DNA of 64,000 nt from Vagococcus entomophilus (GTDB lineage Bacteria; Bacillota; Bacilli; Lactobacillales; Vagococcaceae). This document shows positions 42,333 to 50,855 of this stretch, piece after piece. The translations under genes were made by a program, and so were the position numbers. Each line of letters begins with the position of its first letter. Within the stretch, counting starts at the first letter, position 1. Location of the stretch: NCBI RefSeq assembly GCF_003987595.1, contig NZ_NGJZ01000001.1:558001-622000 (forward strand), in the 5' to 3' direction. The notes beneath the pieces were generated by a model. It searched no databases. It worked only from the letters and a program-made list of their open reading frames with translations, and was not told where the DNA came from.

Positions 42333-42972
42333 TTTATCTAAAACAATTGCCAAGGATTTGCTTTCAATTAAAGCCGTTAGCTTAAGTCCAAATCAGCCTT
42401 TTACTTGGGCAAGTGGTATCAAAAGCCCAATCTATTGTGACAACCGGGTCACGATGAGTTATCCTGAGGTTAGGTCACGCATTGCACAAGGGCTAGCACA
42501 AAAAATTCATGCTCAATTCCCAGAGGTAGAAGTGATTGCAGGAACTGCAACAGCCGGTATTCCACATGCTGCTTGGGTGGCCCAGATTTTAGATTTGCCA
42601 ATGGTTTATATTCGCTCGAAAGCCAAAGATCATGGAAAAGGCAATCAAATTGAAGGTCGAATTACAGAGGGACAAAAGATGGTCGTTATCGAGGACTTGA
42701 TTTCTACAGGAGGTAGCGTACTCGAGGCATGTGAAGCAGCAAAAAGAGAAGGGGCAAAAGTTTTAGGCGTAGCGGCTATTTTCACATATGAACTGCCTAA
42801 AGGAAAAGAAAACTTTAAACATAGTGGGCTACCATTTCTAACGTTAACAGATTATAGCTCTCTAATTGAGACAGCGCTTGAAACTGGATATATTGAAAAA
42901 AATGAGGTAGAATTATTGCAAGAATGGAAAGAAGACCCTGCAGAATGGGGCCATTTTAATAAAGATAAATAG
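42325..42972 (+). CDS. pyrE: Orotate phosphoribosyltransferase
   Basis: Adds ribose-5-phosphate from PRPP to orotate. The PRPP motif [16 protein letters not shown] lies near residue 120, and [11 protein letters not shown] is the N-terminal family block. A longer frame from 42301 exists, but the ATG at 42325 has TGGAG nine bases away and gives the usual 215 residues. Confidence 0.96.
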
Positions 42973-42980
42973 GTGATTGT

Positions 42981-43682
42981 TTGACAACCAATTGGGGATA
43001 TGAAGGAAAAAGAGGACCGGAACACTGGCATGAACTAAGTCAACGCTTTGCATGTGGACTTGATTTCAAATGGCAGTCGCCCATTGCCTTAAACAAAGAA
43101 ATTGTAACATCGGAAAAACTATCAAAGGAGTTAGTTTTTCATTATAAAGAGGAGGTATTTTTGGAAGAGTTGTTCAATAACACCTTTCATTTTGTTCCTC
43201 CCGAGAAAGAAAGCTATTTGATGTATGATGAGAAAAAATACTGGTTGACGGATATCCATTTTCATTTGCCAAGTGAGCATACTTTGGAAGAAAAAAACTA
43301 TCCGATTGAGTTTCATTTGGTCCATATGAATGAAGCAAAGCACAACTTAGTCGTTGGGATTTTATTTTCAATCGATTCGTTTGATCAACTGATTGCACAA
43401 AAAGAAGGGAAGATTGAGCTGGATCAAGCGTTCCCAGAGTTTTGCTTCAATCCAGCCTTATTTTTGCCGGAAAATCGAGGATTTTATTATTATATTGGTT
43501 CTCTAACGACACCGCCGACAATAGGACCGATTGAGTGGATAGTATTTGACGAAGTTCAAACACTTAGTCAAACGTTTGTGAATTATTTAAAGAAGGAAAT
43601 TGTCGAAAATAATCGACGTCCGCTTCAACCAATCAAAGATCGAAAAGTATGGTATCAAAACAATCATAATAGTACACAGTAG
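42981..43682 (+). CDS. Alpha-class carbonic anhydrase without signal peptide
   Basis: A 233-residue alpha-carbonic anhydrase interconverting CO2 and bicarbonate. Zinc ligands are His93 and His95 (DIHFHLPSEHT) and His112 (FHLVHMN); the gatekeeper threonine and glutamate correspond to Thr176 (SLTTPP) and Glu99. The fold begins directly as TTNWGYEGKRGPEHW, with no signal peptide, whereas bacterial alpha enzymes are usually exported, so cytoplasmic activity is inferred. It starts with TTG eight bases after pyrE and ends before the operon terminator, so it belongs to the pyr operon. The likely job is supplying bicarbonate to CarB. Confidence 0.92.
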   Translation: MTTNWGYEGKRGPEHWHELSQRFACGLDFKWQSPIALNKEIVTSEKLSKELVFHYKEEVFLEELFNNTFHFVPPEKESYLMYDEKKYWLTDIHFHLPSEHTLEEKNYPIEFHLVHMNEAKHNLVVGILFSIDSFDQLIAQKEGKIELDQAFPEFCFNPALFLPENRGFYYYIGSLTTPPTIGPIEWIVFDEVQTLSQTFVNYLKKEIVENNRRPLQPIKDRKVWYQNNHNSTQ

Positions 43683-43690
43683 TAAACAGT

Positions 43691-43731
43691 GCCTCCTAAA
43701 AATTTATCCGTGAATTTTAGGAGGCTTTTTT
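43691..43731 (+). terminator. Terminator of the pyr operon
   Basis: GCCTCCTAAAA (43691-43701) pairs with TTTTAGGAGGC (43715-43725), followed by TTTTTT. Confidence 0.9.
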
Positions 43732-43765
43732 AGCAAAGAATCCCCATTAGGAAGGAGAAAAATAA

Positions 43766-44716
43766 ATGTTAACGACACAATTTTTTGGCAGTATTTATAC
43801 CAACCCACTGATGAATGCCTCAGGAGTAAATTGTTTTACCACTTATGAATTAGACCAATTGGCTGATAGCAAAGCAGGCGCATTTGTTACAAAAAGCGCT
43901 ACACTTCAAGCACGTAAAGGGAATCCTAAACCTAGATATTATGACGTTCCACTCGGAAGTATCAATTCGATGGGACTTCCTAATAATGGCTTTGACTATT
44001 ACCTAGACTATGCATTGAATTATCAAAAACAGCATACAACTGCACTATTTCTATCTATATCAGGCATGAGCACTGAAGAGAATATCACAATGTTACACAA
44101 AATAGTAGAGAGTGAATTTAATGGAATTACTGAACTAAATTTGTCATGCCCTAATGTCCCAGGCAAGCCACAGATTGGGTATGATTTTCCTTTAACTGAA
44201 AAAATTTTACAGGAAGTTTTCACTTTTTTTGACAAGCCATTGGGTGTGAAATTACCCCCTTATTTTGATTTTGCGCATTTTGATGAGATGGCACGTATTC
44301 TCAATCAATTCCCACTTGTTTATGTAAATTCAATTAATAGTGTAGGAAATGGACTCTACATCGATTCTAACTCTGAATCGGTGGTCATTAAACCTAAAAA
44401 CGGTTTTGGTGGAATTGGTGGAGAGTATGTGAAGCCAACAGCCTTAGCGAATGTTCGAGCTTTTTATACGCGTCTAAAACCTGAAATTAAGTTAATTGGA
44501 ACTGGTGGCATCCGCACGGGGCAAGATGTATTTGAACATCTTCTTTGCGGCGCGACCATGGTGCAAATTGGCACAGAACTGCACAAAGAGGGTCCTGAAA
44601 TATTTGAGCGAATCGAGAAAGAACTAAAAGAAATAATGCGTCAAAAAAACTATCAAACAATTGATGAATTTCGCGGAAAGTTGAAAGATGACTTGAATGA
44701 AACTTTTGAGTTATAG
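43766..44716 (+). CDS. pyrDA: Dihydroorotate dehydrogenase, class 1A (fumarate type)
   Basis: A 316-residue cytosolic FMN dehydrogenase of the single-subunit type that reduces fumarate, as in Lactococcus Pyr[32 protein letters not shown] and [12 protein letters not shown] (active-site cysteine) fit class 1A and differ clearly from the PyrDB in the operon. It lies 34 bases beyond the pyr terminator with an AGGAG site but no obvious promoter in the gap, so it may rely on readthrough or on a promoter inside the carbonic anhydrase gene. Confidence 0.92.
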   Translation: MLTTQFFGSIYTNPLMNASGVNCFTTYELDQLADSKAGAFVTKSATLQARKGNPKPRYYDVPLGSINSMGLPNNGFDYYLDYALNYQKQHTTALFLSISGMSTEENITMLHKIVESEFNGITELNLSCPNVPGKPQIGYDFPLTEKILQEVFTFFDKPLGVKLPPYFDFAHFDEMARILNQFPLVYVNSINSVGNGLYIDSNSESVVIKPKNGFGGIGGEYVKPTALANVRAFYTRLKPEIKLIGTGGIRTGQDVFEHLLCGATMVQIGTELHKEGPEIFERIEKELKEIMRQKNYQTIDEFRGKLKDDLNETFEL

Positions 44717-44750
44717 AAAAAAGCGATAACGAGTTCTCAGAAAAAGCGTA

Positions 44751-44779
44751 TTTTCAAATAAGTAAGAATATGCTAAAGT
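44751..44779 (+). promoter_or_regulatory. Promoter of the metE T-box leader
   Basis: TTTTCA, 17-base spacer and TAAAGT preceded by TGC (extended -10). Confidence 0.6.
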
Positions 44780-44790
44780 AGATTTAACGA

Positions 44791-45048
44791 TAAAGAGAAG
44801 GAAAGTAAAGCTAGTTGAACGAATCTTAGAGAGCTTCGGTAGGTGAAAAGAAGTATCGTGACTAGCTTGAAAATGGCCTTTGAATTGTTACTCTGATAGC
44901 GTAAGAGTAATCGGTGGCACCCGTTATCTTGTGCAACAGTATGATGGTACTGGTAGAGTCTGTTATAGTGATATAACAGAAAAATTAAGGTGGTAACACG
45001 ATGATTCGTCCTTTCACACAGCAGGTTTGTGTGGAGGGGTTTTTTTTT
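44791..45048 (+). promoter_or_regulatory. T-box riboswitch, predicted methionine-specific
   Basis: The leader fills the 350-base gap before metE. Stem I carries the conserved AGAGAGCT block near 44830. The T-box AAGGTGGTAACACG is at 44987-45000, with UGGU able to pair with an ACCA tRNA end (discriminator A, as in tRNA-Met). The terminator is CCTTTCACACA (45010-45020) with TGTGTGGAGGG (45028-45038), then T. The best specifier candidate is ATG at 44873-44875, followed by a purine as expected. Uncharged tRNA-Met would stabilise the antiterminator and switch on metE. Confidence 0.87.
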
Positions 45049-45070
45049 GAAAAAAAAAGGAGGAAGTAAC

Positions 45071-47446
45071 ATGGGAAATGTAATCAGTTCAAATTTGGGG
45101 TATCCAAGATTAGGTGAAAAAAGAGAATGGAAACACGCGCTAGAAGACTATTGGTCACATAAGATTAGTCAAGAAGAGTTCGTCAAAAGAACCAAAGAAG
45201 TTCGACTAAGTAACCTGAAAAAGCAACAAGAATTAGGGATTGAGTTGATCCCAGTTGGTGATTTTTCCTATTATGATCATGTATTAGATACGAGTTTTAT
45301 GTTTGGAGTAATTCCCAAGCGTTTTCAGGCTAAAAACGAAGCACATGACCAATTAGATACTTATTTTTCTATTGCGCGTGGCACCAAGCAGGCTATTGCC
45401 TCTGAGATGACAAAATGGTTTAATACGAATTATCACTACATTGTGCCAGAGCTCGAAGACTTTGCTCCGCACTTAGTTGAAAATCGTCCACTTAAGTATT
45501 ATTTGGAAGCCAAAGAGGAGTTAGGAATTGAAGGGAAACCAGTACTTGTTGGTCCAATTACATTTTTGAAGTTAGCGAAAACATACAAAGAAGATGAACC
45601 AGAAAGCGAAACAAGTACATGTAGTTGTGGTCATGCACACGTTTTGGAAACAGCCAAGTGCGATGCACGAATACTCCAAGATTTAGTAGACAAATTTTTA
45701 CCTCTTTATAAACAAGTACTACGTGAGTTAGAAGACAGTGGCGTCGAGTATGTTCAGTTGGATGAGCCAATCTTAGTGACAGAATATGATCAAGCGGAAC
45801 TAGCCGTGATTAAATCTACGTATCAAGAATTACAAGAAGCCGCTCCTAAGCTGAAAATCATTCTCCAAACTTACTTTGAAAGCCTTACTCACTATCAAGA
45901 GATTGTCGCACTTCCTGTTGCGGGCATTGGATTAGATTTTGTTCACGATTTTGGCGAAAATCTTGCTGCTTTGTCTCAGTACGGATTCCCAAAAGATAAA
46001 ATACTGGCTGCTGGTGTGATTGATGGACGAAATGTGTGGCGTAGCAATCTGCATGCACAGCAAAAGTTAGTCAAGTCTATTGTAGAGTACGCACCAGAGG
46101 TAGAGCTTATTCTTCAACCTTCTAATAGTTTACTTCATGTACCGGTTACAAAGAAAAATGAGCCACAGCTAGATTCAATTTTGCTTAACGGTTTATCATT
46201 TGCAGATGAAAAGCTAAATGAAATTGTTCTATTAACCCAAAGCGTTCAACACACAGCCCCAACTAACTCATTACTAGATGAAAGTAAACGCGCTGTTGAC
46301 CAGTTAAATCAATCGGAACATCGTAATCATCCAGAGGTTCAAAAAGAGCTTCGTGATTTGAAAAATTTAAAAAATGAAAGGCACTCCATTTACAATAAAA
46401 GAATTCAAAAACAGCATAAAAACTTAGCCTTGCCACTCCTTCCTACGACCACTATTGGGAGTTTCCCCCAAACACAAATAGTGAGACAAACACGTGCTAG
46501 TTGGAAAAAGCAAGAGATTTCCAATCATGAATATGAAGAGTTTATTCAAAGAGAAATCAAGCGTTGGATTCAAATCCAAGAAGAGTTGGAGCTTGACGTG
46601 CTTGTACATGGTGAGTTTGAGCGAACAGACATGGTAGAGTATTTCGGGCAAAAGCTATCTGGTTTTGTTCCAACATTATATGGCTGGGTTCAGTCATATG
46701 GCTCAAGAGCTGTCCGGCCACCTCTTGTATATGGGGATGTATCTTTTGTCGAACCAATTACAGTGAAAGAAACTGTTTACGCGCAAAGTTTGACGGAAAA
46801 ACCAGTTAAGGGTATGCTGACGGCTCCAATTACGATCATTAATTGGTCTTTTGTCAGGGATGATATTCCAAAGGCAGATGTTGCAAATCAGATTGGTTTA
46901 GCTTTGAGAAAAGAAGTAAACCATTTGGAAAAAGCGGGAATACACATTATTCAAGTGGATGAACCGGCCCTAAGAGAAGGGTTACCCCTAAAGAAAAAAC
47001 GTTGGGCTAAGTATCTCAAGGATGCGGTTTATTCTTTCAAACTCACAACAACCGGTGTCAAAGACGAAACACAAATTCATACGCATATGTGTTATGCCGA
47101 ATTTGAAGATATTATGGAAACAATTCGTGACTTGGATGCAGATGTGATTTCAATTGAAACCTCTAGAAGTCAGGGAGAAATTATCGCAAGTTTTGAGGAA
47201 TTCCATTACGATAAAGAAATCGGTTTGGGTGTGTATGATATTCATAGTCCCAGAGTCCCAGAAGTTTCTGAGATTAAGCAAAATATCAAGCGTGCGCTAA
47301 AGGTGATTCCAGAAAATCAGTTTTGGATTAACCCCGATTGCGGACTTAAAACAAGGAAAGAAGAGGAAACAATCGCGGCTCTAAGAAAAATGGTTCAAGC
47401 GACAAAAGAAATTCGCCAAGAGTATGAGGAGAAAAGTCAAAAATAA
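45071..47446 (+). CDS. metE: Cobalamin-independent methionine synthase
   Basis: Transfers a methyl group from methyl-tetrahydrofolate polyglutamate to homocysteine. The C-terminal barrel shows the zinc-site residues in THMCYAEF and NPDCGLKTR, and the DEPALREG substrate motif. The N-terminal domain contains an unusual short insert CSCGHAH (residues 184-190) plus Cys197. Total length is 791. The open frame extends back to 45029 inside the T-box terminator, but the ATG at 45071 has AGGAGG and begins the normal family N-terminus. It forms an operon with the YitJ-like gene. Confidence 0.94.
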   Translation: MGNVISSNLGYPRLGEKREWKHALEDYWSHKISQEEFVKRTKEVRLSNLKKQQELGIELIPVGDFSYYDHVLDTSFMFGVIPKRFQAKNEAHDQLDTYFSIARGTKQAIASEMTKWFNTNYHYIVPELEDFAPHLVENRPLKYYLEAKEELGIEGKPVLVGPITFLKLAKTYKEDEPESETSTCSCGHAHVLETAKCDARILQDLVDKFLPLYKQVLRELEDSGVEYVQLDEPILVTEYDQAELAVIKSTYQELQEAAPKLKIILQTYFESLTHYQEIVALPVAGIGLDFVHDFGENLAALSQYGFPKDKILAAGVIDGRNVWRSNLHAQQKLVKSIVEYAPEVELILQPSNSLLHVPVTKKNEPQLDSILLNGLSFADEKLNEIVLLTQSVQHTAPTNSLLDESKRAVDQLNQSEHRNHPEVQKELRDLKNLKNERHSIYNKRIQKQHKNLALPLLPTTTIGSFPQTQIVRQTRASWKKQEISNHEYEEFIQREIKRWIQIQEELELDVLVHGEFERTDMVEYFGQKLSGFVPTLYGWVQSYGSRAVRPPLVYGDVSFVEPITVKETVYAQSLTEKPVKGMLTAPITIINWSFVRDDIPKADVANQIGLALRKEVNHLEKAGIHIIQVDEPALREGLPLKKKRWAKYLKDAVYSFKLTTTGVKDETQIHTHMCYAEFEDIMETIRDLDADVISIETSRSQGEIIASFEEFHYDKEIGLGVYDIHSPRVPEVSEIKQNIKRALKVIPENQFWINPDCGLKTRKEEETIAALRKMVQATKEIRQEYEEKSQK

Positions 47447-47461
47447 AAGGAGGAAGACGTT

Positions 47462-49294
47462 TTGGGGGAATCTTTGAGAGAAGCACTTTCTAAGCGGGTT
47501 TTAGTCGCTGATGGTGCGATGGGAACCTTGTTGTATCAATTCGGAACGCAACGTTCAGTGGAAGAACTTAATCTTTCACATCCCGAAAGTATTCAGAAAA
47601 TACATGAGGAGTACATTAAAGCCGGTGCCGATATGATTCAAACGAATACCTATGCAGCGAATTATTTGAAGTTAGAACGTTACGGCTTGCAAGAAAAAGT
47701 ACTGCAAATCAACAAGGCAGCAGTCGAAAATGCCAAAGCAGCTAGAAAAAATCATTCAGTCTTTATACTTGGTACGATTGGCGGTATTTATAGTCCAGGT
47801 GAAAGAAAACTGAATGAAGCCTCTATTGAAGAAATCAAGCGCAGTTTTAAGGAACAGTTGTATGCCCTACTACTTGCAGGCGTGGACGGAATTTTGCTGG
47901 AAACTTATTATGATTTAAACGAACTTTGTGAAATGCTAAAAGTGGCAAAAGAAGCGACTGACTTACCAATTATTGCGAATGTCACGATGCAAGAAATAGG
48001 AGTACTTTCATCTGGTGTTACGTTAGAACACGCATTTGAAGAACTACAAACATTAGGTGCAGATGTGGTTGGCGCAAATTGTTTGTTAGGACCTAGCCAT
48101 ATGGTACAAGTCTTTGAACGAGTTCCTTTAAAGCAGGGAAGACGTTTGGCTTGTTATCCGAATGCTAGCTTGCCCGCAATTGAAAATGGCACAATCATCT
48201 ATGAAAAAGGTACTGCACATTTTGCTCTTTGTTCAGAGCAGCTAAGGCAAGAAGGGGTAAGCATTATTGGTGGCTGTTGTGGGACGACCCCTGCTCATAC
48301 CAAAGCTATTTGTCAAGGATTAAAGACTATAGAAATCGTGAAACAAAAAGAAGGGGTCTTTTCAGATTCTAAACCTATTTCTAATCGCAAAAAAGAAAAG
48401 GGAAAACGTATCTGTGAAAAAGTGAAAGAAACATGCACGATTTTGGTTGAATTAGATCCCCCCCGAACCTTAGATACCGCTCGTTTCTTTGAAGGGATTG
48501 AAGCTTTACAAAAAGTTCAAGTGGACAAAATTACGATTTCTGATAATTCTTTAGCCCGTCCCCGTATTAGTAATCTTGCTTTAGCTGCAATTCTCAAGCA
48601 TCGCTATCAAATTTCACCATTAATTCATTTAACCACGCGGGATCATAATTTAATTGGATTAACAGCTGAGATTATGGGGTTACATGAATTGGGAATCTTT
48701 GATGTCTTAGCTGTAACCGGAGATCCCGCACGAGTAGGAGATTTTCCAGGGGCTAGTTCGGTCCGAGATATTAGTTCACTTGGCTTAATTAAAATGATTA
48801 AACAGTTTAATCAAGGGATTGCTTATACAGGAAAACACTTAGTAGAGAGCTCTGATTTTAGGGTGGCGGCAGCCTTTAATCCCAATGTAGCTAAAGTAGA
48901 AAGAGCGGTTCAAGTGATTAAAAAGAAACAGGAAGCAGGAGCAGATTATATTATCACGCAACCAGTTTATGATCGAAAAATTTTAGCCCGATTTGCCCAG
49001 AGTCTTAAAGAAGCAAAAATTGACCTTCCAATTTTTATTGGAATCCAGCCGCTTACCTCAAGTAGAAATGCAGAATTTATTCATCATGAGGTTCCTGGAA
49101 TTAGCTTGACAGATGAAGTGAGGGAGCGTCTCCAGCATGCCGAACAGCCAAAATCTGAGGGTATCCAAATCGCGAAAGAGTTAATTGATGAAATTGCGCT
49201 ATACTTTAATGGCTTTTATCTAGTTACCCCCTTTCAAGAGTATCCATTATCTGTCGAACTCGTGAAGTATATTCAAAGTAAAAAGCGATCTTAA
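47462..49294 (+). CDS. Bifunctional homocysteine S-methyltransferase / methylenetetrahydrofolate reductase (YitJ-like)
   Basis: A 610-residue fusion. Residues about 1-290 form a homocysteine methyltransferase domain (VADGAMGTLLYQFG at the start; zinc cysteines in GANCLLGP and GGCCGTTPAHT). Residues about 320-610 form a methylenetetrahydrofolate reductase domain with LTTRDHN, DVLAVTGDPARVGDFPG and ADYIITQPVYD. The reductase supplies methyl-tetrahydrofolate to MetE. TTG start with AGGAGG about ten bases upstream, 15 bases after metE, under the same T-box. Confidence 0.93.
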   Translation: MGESLREALSKRVLVADGAMGTLLYQFGTQRSVEELNLSHPESIQKIHEEYIKAGADMIQTNTYAANYLKLERYGLQEKVLQINKAAVENAKAARKNHSVFILGTIGGIYSPGERKLNEASIEEIKRSFKEQLYALLLAGVDGILLETYYDLNELCEMLKVAKEATDLPIIANVTMQEIGVLSSGVTLEHAFEELQTLGADVVGANCLLGPSHMVQVFERVPLKQGRRLACYPNASLPAIENGTIIYEKGTAHFALCSEQLRQEGVSIIGGCCGTTPAHTKAICQGLKTIEIVKQKEGVFSDSKPISNRKKEKGKRICEKVKETCTILVELDPPRTLDTARFFEGIEALQKVQVDKITISDNSLARPRISNLALAAILKHRYQISPLIHLTTRDHNLIGLTAEIMGLHELGIFDVLAVTGDPARVGDFPGASSVRDISSLGLIKMIKQFNQGIAYTGKHLVESSDFRVAAAFNPNVAKVERAVQVIKKKQEAGADYIITQPVYDRKILARFAQSLKEAKIDLPIFIGIQPLTSSRNAEFIHHEVPGISLTDEVRERLQHAEQPKSEGIQIAKELIDEIALYFNGFYLVTPFQEYPLSVELVKYIQSKKRS

Positions 49295-49456
49295 AGAACT
49301 AATAGAATTATTACGTTTTTGGTGCTAAGTTTTTGCTGTAGAGAATAGTGACGAAAAATCAGAAAATACTGGATGGAACTTCTTAGATTGGAAATTTTTG
49401 TTTACTAGTACAAAAATATTTGAGTTACACTCTTCTTGTGAAGGAGGGGAAAACAA

Positions 49457-50770
49457 GTGTTAAAACTTTTCGAATCGAAAATAAAAGAAATGAAGAAAAA
49501 AGTAGATCTTGCTCACCAAAACTATATGAACTCGGAAAAGTATAGAGTAGAGTTGATTGATTCTTACCTTCAAAATCTGAATTTAAAAGGAAATGAACAA
49601 AAGGTTCCAGGAAAAGGAATACAAGTAGGGAGTTCAATAGAGTTTTTGGCGTTTTATAAGGAATTAATTGATTTATATCCCGAAAAATTTGGGAAAAGAT
49701 CAAAAAAATTGAAACAATCTTTAATAAATAGTCTATATAGTAGCAGTCATTCTGAATTATTAAAAGAGTCTATCAAAAAATTAACAATCAATAATAAAGA
49801 TGATTTCTTACTGATTCCTCTGACTACATTGTATAAGAATGAAGCGGGAGAAAAAAAAGAACATCGGGTCTGTGTGATTATAAGAAGAGAAAAAAACTGC
49901 ATAAAGTTAGAAATGTTTGATAAAACCAATCTTCTAGCAGCGGGTCGGAAAATGAAGCAGTTAAAGCAAAACGCGTCTAAGATTCAACTAGTCAGTAATT
50001 ATATTTATGAATTTAATGACAATGAATATTTTATTAAACAAATAACAGATGTTTTGTCCTTGGGAATTGATCGAAGAGACCAACAAAAAAAATATGAGTT
50101 TGCTAAAGGCAATGTCATTCCTTCGTTGTTAGCAAGACTTTCTAAGAATCAAGGATACGGGCGTTATATTTCCTCTCAACAATTCGTACAAGGAAATTGT
50201 TATATTAAAGCAGTGAGTGGTGCATTAGACTATGTTTTATTTCAAGAGAACCAGACCAATGTTCGTTTGAGTACGAAAGAATACGCTACACAAACAAAAC
50301 TAGACGCTTTGAAAAAAGTAGAGCTACACAGAGCACTGGGAGAAATAATAAAAAAACGGTTACAGAATTTGGGGTATTCCCAAAATACTTGTGAAAAAAT
50401 TGACCAGTCTTTTGCACTGTATCAATTAGTCAAAAAAGATAGAACAAAAGATACAAAGATAGACTATTTTCATTCAAAAATAAAAGTGGGGAATTTTTTC
50501 AATCATTATTTTAAAATCATTGAAAAAGATGTTAAGGTGATGGGACTCAAGAAACAGTCCTATTCCTATGAAAATCCCTTATTTTCGAACAAAGAAAAAG
50601 CAGAGCTTAGAGAAACGCTTAAAAAAAGAGAAAATCAGTATTCAATTGCTCAGAATACTGCAAGAACGAGCTGGACAAGTCTTAAACAAAAAATTGAAAA
50701 GGATATAAAAAGTAGAAATAGCGGCCGTAAAAATAGCCGTGTACATCGAAAATATATCACAAGATATTAA
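49457..50770 (+). CDS. Putative clan CE (Ulp1-like) cysteine peptidase, family unknown
   Basis: A 437-residue protein I cannot place in a named bacterial family. The order and spacing of candidate catalytic residues match Ulp1/XopD-like peptidases: His136 at the start of the strand HRVCVII, preceded by DDFLLIPLT; Asp155 in LEMFDKTN, 19 residues later; and Gln242 and Cys248 in QQFVQGNCY, the Q-X5-C spacing of that clan. Residues 1-45 look helical or coiled-coil; the last 30 are strongly basic. No signal peptide or membrane helix is visible. The GTG start has AAGGAGG nine bases upstream. It is a single gene with its own terminator between metabolic genes and rqcH, notably rich in Lys and Asn codons, so acquisition by transfer is possible. 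Confidence 0.55.
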   Translation: MLKLFESKIKEMKKKVDLAHQNYMNSEKYRVELIDSYLQNLNLKGNEQKVPGKGIQVGSSIEFLAFYKELIDLYPEKFGKRSKKLKQSLINSLYSSSHSELLKESIKKLTINNKDDFLLIPLTTLYKNEAGEKKEHRVCVIIRREKNCIKLEMFDKTNLLAAGRKMKQLKQNASKIQLVSNYIYEFNDNEYFIKQITDVLSLGIDRRDQQKKYEFAKGNVIPSLLARLSKNQGYGRYISSQQFVQGNCYIKAVSGALDYVLFQENQTNVRLSTKEYATQTKLDALKKVELHRALGEIIKKRLQNLGYSQNTCEKIDQSFALYQLVKKDRTKDTKIDYFHSKIKVGNFFNHYFKIIEKDVKVMGLKKQSYSYENPLFSNKEKAELRETLKKRENQYSIAQNTARTSWTSLKQKIEKDIKSRNSGRKNSRVHRKYITRY

Positions 50771-50780
50771 GTGTATAGCA

Positions 50781-50815
50781 AAAAAAGCTCAGGTAAATTA
50801 GACCCAGAGCTTTTT
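50781..50815. terminator. Terminator after the putative cysteine peptidase
   Basis: AAAAAGCTC (50781-50789) pairs with GAGCTTTTT (50806-50814), with an inner GGT/ACC helix. It may also serve the convergent rqcH. Confidence 0.8.
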
Positions 50816-50855
50816 TCTATTGCTTGAAAGAAGAGACGGAATAAACGAGAAGTAG

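Noticed and set aside
44773-45072. Minus-strand 99-codon frame upstream of metE
   Set aside because: It is antisense to the T-box leader, whose conserved blocks and terminator explain the sequence.
49295-49456. Leader or riboswitch before the putative cysteine peptidase
   Set aside because: The 160 AT-rich bases show no conserved riboswitch blocks and no convincing promoter pair; only a good ribosome binding site is visible.
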